Shown one piece after another: positions 1 through 6,585 of a stretch of DNA of 8,998 bases. The stretch is from NS-11 sp036505795 (GTDB taxonomy: Bacteria > Nitrospirota > Nitrospiria > Nitrospirales > NS-4), in the NCBI GenBank assembly GCA_036505795.1, contig DASXSU010000025.1, positions 1 to 8,998 on the forward strand, read 5' to 3'. Every line of letters begins with the position of its first letter. The stretch's first letter is position 1. The position numbers were made by a program, and so were the translations under genes. The notes under the pieces were generated by a model, which saw only the letters and a program-made list of their open reading frames with translations, had not been told where the DNA came from and made no database searches.

Positions 1-1677
1 GGCTTGGATGCGTTGGGGTCGTTTAGCGGCACGCGCTCACGGGCGGTGGTTTTGGCGCTCAATACTGTTCAGTTAAATACGGCTGTATTGGCGTTTGCCC
101 AAATCAAAACGACCCCGCAGAAGTCGCCTTATCTGACGGTACCGGCTCCGGCCGCACCCAAAACATCATTCCCGATAATAGCTGCGCCCAAAGCCGCACC
201 CCCAACCGAATCCACTGACACATCCGCTTCTGGGAACTGGGTGACCTGGAATTATGTCGCCATGCACAATCCCGAAATCATGGCGCAGGCTCTGGCCGAT
301 ATCCAAACGAACAAGCAGCCCCGGACAGCGGTCGCCGGGTTGGCCTCTGAAGCGGAACTCAATGACATGCTCAAGACCAATTGGAGCGCTGAGGTGAGCA
401 GGCTGAATGCCTTAGCCAGCGCGACACAAGCCGGTGTCACGCCACGCGGCCTGCCGGGGGGTCTGTCCTTAACGGACAAGGTTACTGCCGTGACGCCCCA
501 AAATTCGTCTGTCACAGCGATACTGAAATCTCTCCCTGTCCCGCTTCCCACGAAAAACCTCGGAAGTGTGTGGGCAGGCCAACGTGCAACAGCGGTCGTA
601 TTCATCACCGCACCCGCAGATGGGTATGTGGAAGGCCGATTCAATTTGAATGCGACGAACCGACATTTCCGTATTGTGAATGCCATCGCCTACACAGGAG
701 AACTGATCAGGGGACAAGCGCTCGCCGTATCCCTGACCATTCCCGGAGGTCAGTACCAGGATGCTGTCCCGGATCCTGCAAACCCGCCGGCTCTGATCAG
801 CAAAGCGGGGTTTGTGGCCATCCTTGCGAAAAAGGGCCAGCGCATCGGCTTCACGGTTGCATTTGAGCCTGTTGCCCTCGGCATGACGCCGGTCGGAGAC
901 AACGAGGCAACGCTGCAATTGAGTGGTGCGACGAGCTCGGAGGTCAACATTCTTTCAAGCGCTCCAGCGCCAACATGGACGCGTACGGCTTTGATTCGCG
1001 CCCGCTTCGAAGGTATCAACTTCGGCGTTCTGGGCGCTATTGATGATACGGCGATCATGCTTTTTAGTGATGGAACACCCTGTGATCGCGTGACAATGGT
1101 TCCAGTACCCGCGAGCATGACTTTTTTCAATGCCGAACAGCAGGCGCGCAATGTCAGCGTGACCGGCGAATCCCTCGCATCCGGACTCGTTGTCCAACCA
1201 TTTAATGTAACGTTAGGTCCCGGCGAGCGAAAGCAGGTGAACATTCCGCTCCAGAGAACGGGGTGTCTGCCGCTGGGCTCTGAGCAGTTCGGCACGATCA
1301 AATATTCGTACGCGGGCGTTGTACGGCGCGCAGACTTTAGTGTCACGATCTATCCGCGTGATTACCATTGGGCCAACCCCTCCGGGAAAGTGGGCTCCTG
1401 TGAGTACAGTTGGGACATCTTTATCGGGTTCGACGGGACCACAAGCTTTGCTTACACTCTCGATAATCGGAATCTCATCTCAGAAATGCAATTAGATTTG
1501 ACGTTTTATGTCCTTGGCACAAAAATCGGCCAGGGAGTACTGAGCGACGGTCAAAACACTGTGCACACGAAGAGGAATGGGTACACGAGTCATTCATCAT
1601 TCGTCCGCGACAATTTCGTGCGACTGTTATCAGCTTCCGCCCAAGCGGGTTTGAGATGTCATACTCCAGGATTTTGA
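1..1677 (+). CDS. Large exported protein of unknown function, first of a tandem pair (5' partial)
   Basis: The frame is open at base 1 and its first codons (G-L-D-A-L-G-S-F-S-G) align with residues 117 onward of the complete neighbour at 1733. About 116 N-terminal residues, including the signal peptide, therefore lie upstream. The TTG at 4 is not a real start. The visible 558 residues run in order: end of an N-terminal beta domain; a Pro/Ala-rich linker longer than the neighbour's; a helical stretch starting W-V-T-W-N-Y; a beta-rich region with an A-G-Q-R-A-T-A-V-V strand; and a C-terminal Ig-like-looking part. Four cysteines (in DGTPC, RTGC, GSC and LRCH) match those of the neighbour, which suggests two disulfides. 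I do not recognise a named family. An exported structural or adhesive role is inference only. The gap to the next gene is 55 bases with no terminator visible, so cotranscription is likely. Confidence 0.88.
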   Translation, partial: GLDALGSFSGTRSRAVVLALNTVQLNTAVLAFAQIKTTPQKSPYLTVPAPAAPKTSFPIIAAPKAAPPTESTDTSASGNWVTWNYVAMHNPEIMAQALADIQTNKQPRTAVAGLASEAELNDMLKTNWSAEVSRLNALASATQAGVTPRGLPGGLSLTDKVTAVTPQNSSVTAILKSLPVPLPTKNLGSVWAGQRATAVVFITAPADGYVEGRFNLNATNRHFRIVNAIAYTGELIRGQALAVSLTIPGGQYQDAVPDPANPPALISKAGFVAILAKKGQRIGFTVAFEPVALGMTPVGDNEATLQLSGATSSEVNILSSAPAPTWTRTALIRARFEGINFGVLGAIDDTAIMLFSDGTPCDRVTMVPVPASMTFFNAEQQARNVSVTGESLASGLVVQPFNVTLGPGERKQVNIPLQRTGCLPLGSEQFGTIKYSYAGVVRRADFSVTIYPRDYHWANPSGKVGSCEYSWDIFIGFDGTTSFAYTLDNRNLISEMQLDLTFYVLGTKIGQGVLSDGQNTVHTKRNGYTSHSSFVRDNFVRLLSASAQAGLRCHTPGF

Positions 1678-1732
1678 TTGAAGTCATAGAAATAGGACGA
1701 GCCGTGCACCCAAGCGCCCGGAAAGGACAGCG

Positions 1733-3706
1733 ATGATGAGACAGACATCCGCAACTATTCTGTTCCTCGGCATTGTCAGCCTCCTCGTGACGGGCACGGG
1801 AGGGGCGGCGCCAGCGTCCCCTTCCGTGATGCTGGAGAAGGCGGTCCACTTCACCACGCCGGATGGAAGCGATATCCAGGTTCCCTCGGGAATGTATCAG
1901 ATAGAACCGGCTGGGAACTCCTCACTTCGCCTGTCCCCTAACGGAGGCCAACCGCCGGTCGAGATACAGGCAGCGAACATTGCGCATGATGAGCTGCTGT
2001 CCGCGCCGGTGTCCATGTCTGTCATCGAAGAAGGGCAAGAGGATGAAGTGCATGTCGTGTTTCTGCTACCGGATGGACGAGGCTTGGATGCCGTGGGTTC
2101 GTACAGTGGGGTGCGCACGCGCGATGTCGTGAAGGTTCTTGGTCGTTCACAAATATATAGCGCGGTCAGCCAGCTCAAGTCTGTACAAATCCAACCATAC
2201 GCTGCGGTGCGCGTGCCTGCGGTTCCAGTCACACCGGTTCAACCGGCCGAAACCACTGAGACATCCGGTCCCGGGAAATTGGTCACCTGGAACTATCTTG
2301 CCATGCATCACCCGGAGATCGTGGCTCAAGCTCTGGCTGATGTTCAAACAGGTAAGCAACCGCGGGCATCTATCGCCGGGTTGGCGTCTGAAACGGAAAT
2401 CAATGACATACTCAAGACCAATTGGAGCGCTGAGGTAAGCAGGTTGAATGCGATACGCGGAGCCGGCACGACACAAGCCGGAGTCGCGCCGCGCGGCTTT
2501 GCTGATGGCCTGTCGTTAACGGACCAGGTCACGGCCGTCACGCCCCAAAAGTCACCTGTCATCGCGATATGGAAAGCGATGCCGATGCCGCTCCCGACGC
2601 GGAACCTTGGAAGCGTGTGGGCGGGTCAACGAGCCACGGCGGTCGTGTCCATTACGGCCCCGGCAGATGGGTATATTGAAGGCCGATTCAACTTGAATGC
2701 CACGAACCGGCATTTCCGCATTGTGAATGCCAAGGCCTACACTGGAGAAGTAGTCAAGGGTACCCTCGCCGTATCCCTGACGATTCCAGGAGGTCGGTAC
2801 CAGGATGTGGTTCCGGATCCTTCCAACCCGCCGGCTCAGATCAGCAAAGCGGGGTTCGTGGCCATCCTTGCGAAAAACGGCCAGCGGATCGATTTCACAG
2901 TCGCGTTCGAGCCCGTAGGGCTCGGTATGACGCCGGTTGGAGATAATGAGGCAACCCTGCAATTGAGCGGAGCGACGAGCACAGAGATCAATATTCTTTC
3001 AAACGCTCCAGCGCCAACATGGACGCGTACGGCTTTGATCCGCGCTCGCTTCGAAGGCATCAACTTCGGCGTCCTTGGCGCTATTGATAATACCGCCATC
3101 ACTCAGTTCGATGACGGCACACCCTGTCCTCGTCTTGTTCCCGTGCCCGCCAGCATCACCTTTTTCAATGCCGAGCAGCAGGTTCGCACTGTCTCGGTGA
3201 GCGGCGAATCCCTCGCGCCCAACTTGTTTGTCCAGCCGTTCACGGTCACAGTGCCTCCAGGACAAAGTAAGCAGGTCGCCATTCCGCTGCAGAGAACTAA
3301 CTGCATGATCGATGGAGCTGAATATTTCGGGACGATTAAGTACACCTATCCGGGCGTTGAACGGCGCGCACAATTCGGTGTCACGGTCTATCCCAACGTC
3401 CACCACTGGTCTAAAGAAAGTGACGTCGGGTACTGTCATTACACCTGGGCTGTCTTCGCTCACTCGGACGGAACAACGTTTTTCGTGTACAGTCTTAAGA
3501 ACACGCACCTTATCTACTCAATGCGATTAGAGTTCCATTTTGTCGTGCTTAACACAGAGATTGGACAACCCTCGCTGGAGGATGGGCCCGGTCCGCATAT
3601 CGAGAGAAACTCGTATACTATCATCCGTTCCAACTTTATGCGCGACAATTACCCGCGGTTCTTTTCTGAGCCGCTGCAGGCGCGATTGAGATGTCATAAG
3701 CCCTGA
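1733..3706 (+). CDS. Large exported protein of unknown function, second of a tandem pair
   Basis: This 657-residue protein begins with a signal peptide (hydrophobic core T-I-L-F-L-G-I-V-S-L-L-V, likely cleaved near residue 26). AAAGGA at 1722-1727 precedes two adjacent ATGs at 1733 and 1736; either could be used. Residues about 30-125 form a beta-rich domain (L-E-K-A-V-H-F, then V-P-S-G-M-Y, ending L-D-A-V-G-S-Y-S-G). A Pro/Val-rich linker follows (about 145-175), then a helical region (about 180-240), then beta-rich sequence to the end. Its only cysteines are 465, 524, 568 and 654, all conserved in the upstream paralog. From memory, the N-terminal domain resembles hypothetical proteins of Nitrospira-type genomes; I cannot name it. 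There are no catalytic motifs and no membrane segment after the signal peptide. It ends 172 bases before the thiol oxidoreductase gene, which could help form its disulfides (inference). Confidence 0.92.
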   Translation: MMRQTSATILFLGIVSLLVTGTGGAAPASPSVMLEKAVHFTTPDGSDIQVPSGMYQIEPAGNSSLRLSPNGGQPPVEIQAANIAHDELLSAPVSMSVIEEGQEDEVHVVFLLPDGRGLDAVGSYSGVRTRDVVKVLGRSQIYSAVSQLKSVQIQPYAAVRVPAVPVTPVQPAETTETSGPGKLVTWNYLAMHHPEIVAQALADVQTGKQPRASIAGLASETEINDILKTNWSAEVSRLNAIRGAGTTQAGVAPRGFADGLSLTDQVTAVTPQKSPVIAIWKAMPMPLPTRNLGSVWAGQRATAVVSITAPADGYIEGRFNLNATNRHFRIVNAKAYTGEVVKGTLAVSLTIPGGRYQDVVPDPSNPPAQISKAGFVAILAKNGQRIDFTVAFEPVGLGMTPVGDNEATLQLSGATSTEINILSNAPAPTWTRTALIRARFEGINFGVLGAIDNTAITQFDDGTPCPRLVPVPASITFFNAEQQVRTVSVSGESLAPNLFVQPFTVTVPPGQSKQVAIPLQRTNCMIDGAEYFGTIKYTYPGVERRAQFGVTVYPNVHHWSKESDVGYCHYTWAVFAHSDGTTFFVYSLKNTHLIYSMRLEFHFVVLNTEIGQPSLEDGPGPHIERNSYTIIRSNFMRDNYPRFFSEPLQARLRCHKP

Positions 3707-3796
3707 AGTTCGATTTGTTTTGGCACACGGTTTTTTGGGAGAAGAAAAGAGGCCACTCCGCTTTTCGGATGCGATAGGTAGGAAGGAGTGAAGCTC

Positions 3797-3862
3797 ATGG
3801 AACATGCCACAAGACTTAAGAACTTCACCACCCTCGTCATCGGTTTTGCTGTGACGAGGTAA
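3797..3862 (+). CDS. Micro-ORF, 21 codons, upstream of the thiol oxidoreductase gene
   Basis: ATG at 3797 is preceded by a very good Shine-Dalgarno sequence, GGAAGGAG at 3781-3788, at 8-base spacing. It runs 21 codons to TAA at 3860-3862. The peptide has a basic start (H, R, K) and a short hydrophobic stretch T-L-V-I-G-F-A-V, like a truncated signal peptide. Its stop lies immediately before the ribosome binding site (AGGAG, 3864-3868) of the next gene, so translation of the two could be coupled. It may be a leader peptide, a tiny membrane peptide, or the remnant of a lost exported gene. Without comparative data I cannot choose; that it is translated is inferred from the strong site. Confidence 0.4.
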   Translation: MEHATRLKNFTTLVIGFAVTR

Positions 3863-3878
3863 CAGGAGCCAGTAGCCC

Positions 3879-4631
3879 ATGTTTCGAACGAGCATTGTTA
3901 TTCCTGTCGCGCTGATGGGCGCCCTTCTCCTTTCTTCTCCGCTTCCTGCAGAAGAGTCGCCTTATGCGGATCCTGCCTGGCAACAGGCAGTGGAGAAGGC
4001 CGTCGAGTCATACATCCGTTCCCACCCGGAAGTGATCGAACAGACACTCCAATCGCTTGAAGCGAAACGACAGACTGAAGAACTAGTGCGCGTGAAAGCC
4101 GTGATTGCCGACCGTCAAAACGAGTTGCTTAATGATCCGACCTCCCCTGTCAGCGGCAATCTAAAGGGCGATGTCACTGTCGTCGAATTCTTCGATTACC
4201 GCTGCGGTTTCTGCAAGCGAGTTGCGCCTGCGGTGACGCAACTCCAGAAAGACGACCCGCGCGTCCGTGTTGTGTACAAGGACTTGCCGATTCTCGGTGA
4301 GGCGTCTGAAACAGCCACAAAGGCGGCGTTAGCATCGCGAGCTCAGGGAAAGCACCAGGCATTTCATGAAGCGCTCATGGCGTCAAAAGAAGATCTGTCG
4401 CAAGAGAAAGTGCTGAAGATTGCGGCCGAGGTAGGGCTCGACGCAACGAAAATCCAAGCCGATATGGCAAATCCGGACTATGAAGCTGTCATCGAGCGCA
4501 ATCGAGCATTGGCGAGGGGCCTCGGCATCGGCGGCACGCCGGCGTTTGTGATAGGGAACGAATTCGTGCCCGGAACCATGGACCTGAATGCAATGAAGGA
4601 ACTGGTGGCGCGGGTGCGGAACGCAAAGTAA
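3879..4631 (+). CDS. Periplasmic DsbA-family thiol:disulfide oxidoreductase with ScsC-like N-terminus
   Basis: This 250-residue exported thioredoxin-fold protein catalyses thiol-disulfide exchange in substrate proteins. The signal peptide spans about residues 1-24 (cleavage L-P-A/E-E). Residues about 30-85 are a charged helical segment with Y-I-R-S-H-P-E-V-I-E-Q, the pattern found in the N-terminal region of ScsC/Com1-type DsbA proteins, where it can drive oligomerisation. The thioredoxin core follows: V-E-F-F-D-Y-R-C-G-F-C at 102-112 (catalytic Cys109 and Cys112) and the cis-proline loop G-G-T-P at 218-221. These are its only cysteines. The helical insertion typical of DsbA lies between. AGGAG at 3864-3868 is 10 bases from the ATG. 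No DsbB, VKOR or DsbD partner gene is in the window. Its position among Cys-rich exported proteins suggests it oxidises or isomerises them (inference). Oxidase versus isomerase activity cannot be decided from sequence. Confidence 0.93.
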   Translation: MFRTSIVIPVALMGALLLSSPLPAEESPYADPAWQQAVEKAVESYIRSHPEVIEQTLQSLEAKRQTEELVRVKAVIADRQNELLNDPTSPVSGNLKGDVTVVEFFDYRCGFCKRVAPAVTQLQKDDPRVRVVYKDLPILGEASETATKAALASRAQGKHQAFHEALMASKEDLSQEKVLKIAAEVGLDATKIQADMANPDYEAVIERNRALARGLGIGGTPAFVIGNEFVPGTMDLNAMKELVARVRNAK

Positions 4632-4758
4632 CGGATAATCGATGTGAGGAAGAAATCGATACGCGCAACATTCGCAGCTCACAAGAAGTCTGTCTATGCG
4701 TCGGCAAAGATAACTGGATAGGGACTAGAACGAGAAACGATCAAGAAAGGAGCAGAGC

Positions 4759-5199
4759 ATGCGACATACGTGGATTTCAATAACCGGTCTGGGCGTGTGT
4801 AGTCTCCTCGGTGTCCTTTTTCTGTCAGACGTCAGTTGGGCGCTTCCGAAAAAAACCACTACGTTTTGCAGTTGTAGCTGCAAGGGAGAAGACGTACTCG
4901 GGAAACCTGTTGAAACAAAACCTGACACCGTGCAGTTTAGCACAACAGACGGGCAATGCCTGTTCAAGAAGTGCAAGGTCGGCCTTATGGAAGGGACGAC
5001 CCGATGGTGTTCCTTTGAAGAACGCCCGCAACAATTGGCTGTCCCTCCTGGAGAGCTTCCGCAACTCCAGCCGACCACGCCTGGAATGGGTCGGCCAACT
5101 CCCGGGATCATGCGTCGCGACATCGAGGAAGGTACGCAGTCTCCCGAACCAACACCTGGCGCGCCTACTTCACCTGAGCAGCCGAGCGGCGGGAAATAG
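4759..5199 (+). CDS. Small exported six-cysteine protein with Pro-rich tail
   Basis: This 146-residue protein has a signal peptide ending about residue 28 (V-S-W-A/L-P). AAAGGAG at 4746-4752 lies 6 bases before the ATG. The mature N-terminal half holds exactly six cysteines: a C-S-C-S-C cluster at 37-41, then 67, 72 and 84, giving the pattern CxCxC-x25-C-x4-C-x11-C. The C-terminal third (about 88-146) is a low-complexity Pro/Thr/Gly tail containing P-G-I-M-R-R-D-I-E-E and ending P-T-S-P-E-Q-P. A related tail is found on the next larger gene (5489). I recognise no named family. The CxCxC cluster could bind metal or form disulfides; the exported location and nearby thiol oxidoreductase favour disulfides. 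The gap to the upstream gene is 127 bases with nothing convincing in it. Confidence 0.82.
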   Translation: MRHTWISITGLGVCSLLGVLFLSDVSWALPKKTTTFCSCSCKGEDVLGKPVETKPDTVQFSTTDGQCLFKKCKVGLMEGTTRWCSFEERPQQLAVPPGELPQLQPTTPGMGRPTPGIMRRDIEEGTQSPEPTPGAPTSPEQPSGGK

Positions 5200-5209
5200 T
5201 TATCAGGAA

Positions 5210-5290
5210 ATGAAAATGAAGATGAGACGCGCTCACTTCACACTTATCGTGTCTGTCAGTGGGGTGCGTTTAGCATCGTGCGATCCTTGA
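5210..5290 (+). CDS. Micro-ORF encoding a lipoprotein-like signal peptide (26 codons)
   Basis: Starting at ATG 5210 (further in-frame ATGs at 5216 and 5222), this frame encodes a basic start (K-M-K-M-R-R), a moderately hydrophobic stretch (F-T-L-I-V-S-V-S-G-V) and then L-A-S-C. That fits the lipobox [LVI][ASTVI][GAS]C. It stops two residues later (D-P-stop, 5290). CAGG at 5204-5207 gives a ribosome binding site better spaced for the second or third ATG. A lipidated product would be only three residues long, so this is more likely the 5' remnant of a degraded lipoprotein gene than a functional lipoprotein. It lies 10 bases after the stop of the preceding gene. A chance lipobox cannot be excluded. 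Confidence 0.3.
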   Translation: MKMKMRRAHFTLIVSVSGVRLASCDP

Positions 5291-5393
5291 ATAATTGTGG
5301 GTGTGGGGAGTCAAAGTTAAATGGCAACTCTTTCCATGAACTGAAGGGCGAGCATGATAATTCGAAGTTCGCTGGCGGAGGAAGAGATCAACC

Positions 5394-5471
5394 ATGAGTA
5401 ACCGCGGGAGCTGTTTGTTCTTTGCTCTTGTTCTTTTTCCGATGTCCATCGTCTTCGGAGCGGCCCAGTAA
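5394..5471 (+). CDS. Micro-ORF encoding a signal peptide only (25 codons), coupled to the next gene
   Basis: ATG 5394 follows GGAGGAAGAG at 5377-5386 and encodes 25 residues: a short polar start, the hydrophobic core C-L-F-F-A-L-V-L-F-P-M and a signal-peptidase-like end V-F-G-A-A-Q, then TAA (5469-5471). The whole product looks like a signal peptide with nothing to export. Its stop overlaps ATG 5471, and the ribosome binding site and preferred start (5489) of the next gene lie just after it, so re-initiation is plausible. It is either a translational leader for the 5489 gene or the stub of an exported protein truncated by a stop. Confidence 0.38.
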   Translation: MSNRGSCLFFALVLFPMSIVFGAAQ

Positions 5472-5473
5472 TG

Positions 5474-5480
5474 AAGGGAG
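5474..5480 (+). promoter_or_regulatory. Ribosome binding site that decides the start at 5489
   Basis: AAGGGAG lies 8 bases before ATG 5489. The earlier in-frame ATG at 5471 would place this site inside the coding sequence and add residues that spoil the signal peptide, so 5489 is the better start. Confidence 0.65.
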
Positions 5481-5488
5481 TAGACACC

Positions 5489-5938
5489 ATGTACATCAAA
5501 CTCTTTACGTTGGCGACCGTTCTCTGCCTCATGGGAATCATGGAGTCCGCAGATGCCATGCCCATTATTATGGACCAGTGTAACCAGACTTCGGGGGATG
5601 GACAGGGACACAGCTGTCCTGGGGCGAACGATCTGCTTATACGCCCAAAGTACGAAGATGGTACGTGCGGCGACTGGATGTGCTGTCCACCCAACCCGGA
5701 TGGCAAAACCTATGACTGTGCGCATGCAACGAATCCGACAAGTGTCACTGGGCCCAAATTGAAGGGAGCAATTTTCCGGGATAGAAATCTGACTCTTAAT
5801 CCCGCAACAGGCCAAACCACGGTGCGGCATCCGGGCATTCCTGGCGGCCCGAAAGGTGGAGTCATGCAGCGCGGAGTTGAGGGCGAACAGCCGGCTGAGC
5901 CCAGCACACCAACTTCTCCAAAGCAGCCGACGAAGTAG
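5489..5938 (+). CDS. Small exported six-cysteine protein with Pro-rich tail
   Basis: From ATG 5489 the product is 149 residues. The signal peptide is M-Y-I-K followed by a hydrophobic core (L-F-T-L-A-T-V-L-C-L-M-G-I-M), with cleavage near S-A-D-A/M-P at residue 23. The mature part has six cysteines (31, 43, 60, 65, 66, 77), including a C-C pair in W-M-C-C-P-P, all in the first half. The second half is low-complexity and ends in a tail (G-V-M-Q-R-G-V-E-G, then P-T-S-P-K-Q-P) like that of the 4759 protein. The cysteine-rich halves of the two proteins are not obviously homologous: different folds appear joined to a common tail. No named family is recognised. The upstream 289 bases contain only the two micro-ORFs and no clear promoter or terminator. 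Confidence 0.8.
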   Translation: MYIKLFTLATVLCLMGIMESADAMPIIMDQCNQTSGDGQGHSCPGANDLLIRPKYEDGTCGDWMCCPPNPDGKTYDCAHATNPTSVTGPKLKGAIFRDRNLTLNPATGQTTVRHPGIPGGPKGGVMQRGVEGEQPAEPSTPTSPKQPTK

Positions 5939-5977
5939 GCTTTCGAGGAAACATAGAACAACGAAAGGAGAGCTACC

Positions 5978-6019
5978 ATGCGAAGGCGGCGGTGCCTAAT
6001 CAAAAACAAAGGGGTCTGA
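5978..6019 (+). pseudogene. Truncated reading frame stopped inside a palindromic repeat
   Basis: A good ribosome binding site, AAAGGAG at 5964-5970, lies 7 bases before ATG 5978. The frame (M-R-R-R-R-C-L-I-K-N-K-G-V) ends after 13 codons at TGA 6017-6019, which lies within the palindrome at 6011-6023. A well-placed start running straight into a repeat suggests that the original 5' end of a gene was cut by the element. The adjacent exported gene now starts at 6086 with its own site. It could also be chance or a short leader. Confidence 0.35.
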
Positions 6020-6023
6020 CCCC
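6011..6023. repeat. REP-like palindrome, core GGGGTCTGACCCC
   Basis: GGGGTC-T-GACCCC is a perfect 13-base palindrome around a central T. CAAAAA (6001-6006) and TTTTTG (6026-6031) extend it as imperfect outer arms. Its core is of the same type as the palindrome at 6655-6673 (GTC-T/A-GAC centre with GC-rich arms). Short intergenic palindromes of this kind occur as dispersed REP-type repeats in many genomes, some mobilised by Y1 REP-associated transposases. Assigning it to that class is inference. Confidence 0.55.
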
Positions 6024-6044
6024 ACTTTTTGTATTCATATCAAC

Positions 6045-6066
6045 CTGCGGGTGGTCCAACCCGCAG
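6045..6066 (+). promoter_or_regulatory. Hairpin in the 5' leader of the 6086 gene
   Basis: CTGCGGGT (6045-6052) and ACCCGCAG (6059-6066) form a perfect 8-bp stem with a 6-base loop GGTCCA. It ends seven bases before the Shine-Dalgarno sequence. It does not mask the site. It could stabilise the 5' end of the transcript or be part of the adjacent repeat insertion. No T-run follows, so it is not a typical terminator. Confidence 0.4.
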
Positions 6067-6072
6067 CTCACC

Positions 6073-6080
6073 AGGAGGTG
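6073..6080 (+). promoter_or_regulatory. Strong ribosome binding site that decides the start at 6086
   Basis: AGGAGGTG lies 5 bases before ATG 6086. The in-frame ATG at 6029 has no comparable site and would add a non-signal sequence, so it is rejected as the start. Confidence 0.75.
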
Positions 6081-6085
6081 CATTC

Positions 6086-6511
6086 ATGAACAGCAAGCTC
6101 CAAATCGGCGGTGTCATGAGGGTCGTGTTGTTAGGGCTGATGATCAGCTCGTCGGCGAGTTGGGTCTCGGCTGAAGAACCGAAGAAGGAGGGGGCCGGTG
6201 ATGTGAAGGAACGCGCGCTGCCAATGCAAAAGGTGCCCGAAGGGGTGACCATACAGGGCAATCGCCTCACGGCGTTGCCCGGCTATAACTTGAAATTGGG
6301 ACCTAACAATAAAGTGTCAGCAATGCGGCCTGGGGGTGGTGGCTTCGGGTTTAGTGGTGAATGCGCCTGTGTCGGGTCAGGAACGTGTTTTGAACACCAG
6401 TCAGGTCCTACCGTAAGCTGCGAATCGGACAAAGACAAACCCTGTGACGGATCATGTGCTTGGGTTAACACAAGCCTAGGAGTTTTCCGCGCACCACGCC
6501 AAGCGCAATAA
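6086..6511 (+). CDS. Exported six-cysteine protein (CxC type), first of a paralog pair
   Basis: The 141-residue product has a signal peptide (residues 1-29, cleavage V-S-A/E-E). A charged segment follows, including G-D-V-K-E-R-A-L-P at 38-46, a motif shared with the proteins at 7038 and 8288. A M-R-P-G-G-G-G hinge follows at about 80-86. The C-terminal Cys-rich domain has cysteines at 93, 95, 101, 112, 120 and 124: CxC-x5-C-x10-C-x7-C-x3-C. The gene at 6586 repeats the hinge and cysteine pattern. No catalytic motif or named family is recognised. Six evenly paired cysteines in an exported small domain suggest three disulfides (inference). The 147 bases upstream contain a truncated frame, a palindromic repeat and a hairpin. 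Confidence 0.85.
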   Translation: MNSKLQIGGVMRVVLLGLMISSSASWVSAEEPKKEGAGDVKERALPMQKVPEGVTIQGNRLTALPGYNLKLGPNNKVSAMRPGGGGFGFSGECACVGSGTCFEHQSGPTVSCESDKDKPCDGSCAWVNTSLGVFRAPRQAQ

Positions 6512-6570
6512 CTAAGGAAGGCCTTGGCAGCATGAAGTAGTAAGGCAGTAGTTGTACAGGGAGACAAAAA

Positions 6571-6577
6571 GGGAGAG
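6571..6577 (+). promoter_or_regulatory. Ribosome binding site for the 6586 frame
   Basis: GGGAGAG lies 8 bases before ATG 6586. This is the main reason to regard the signal-less frame as possibly still translated rather than plainly dead. Confidence 0.5.
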
Positions 6578-6585
6578 CCAATCTC

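Larger units (their letters stand above)
1..3706 (+). repeat. Tandem gene duplication
   Basis: The two large genes are diverged direct repeats with the second copy about 2.03-2.08 kb downstream. Base 1 matches base 2081. Positions 960-995 and 3004-3039 are identical over 36 bases. The change in offset reflects a shorter Pro-rich linker and other small deletions in copy two. Similarity is strongest in the helical segment and beta-rich core, and weakest in the linker and near the C-terminus. This looks like an old tandem duplication with divergence rather than recent amplification. Confidence 0.9.

Noticed and set aside
750..1346. Long minus-strand open frame (198 codons) and other antisense frames under the tandem genes
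   Set aside because: They lie fully inside strong + strand genes with conserved protein paralogy. Similar antisense frames recur under both copies only because the DNA was duplicated. No ribosome binding or family support.
3721..3737. Sigma-54-like promoter (TGGCAC followed by a T-run) upstream of the thiol oxidoreductase
   Set aside because: The required GC doublet at the -12 position is absent at the correct distance.
3731..3762. Possible intrinsic terminator after the 1733 gene
   Set aside because: The T-run at 3731-3736 has no stem before it, and the nearby TCCG/CGGA hairpin has only four pairs and no T-run after it.
4638..4660. Pair of ATCGAT hexamers 11 bases apart, and a GTG-started frame at 4644-4721
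   Set aside because: Six-base matches are easily due to chance. The frame has no ribosome binding site or recognisable feature.
5471..5488. ATG 5471 as start of the 5489 gene
   Set aside because: It has no proper upstream site of its own, would put the AAGGGAG inside the gene and would lengthen the signal peptide with an acidic, polar extension (K-G-V-D-T).
6029..6085. In-frame ATG 6029 as start of the 6086 gene
   Set aside because: It lies within repeat-derived sequence, lacks a ribosome binding site, and would place non-hydrophobic sequence before the signal peptide. AGGAGGTG at 6073-6080 clearly serves 6086.
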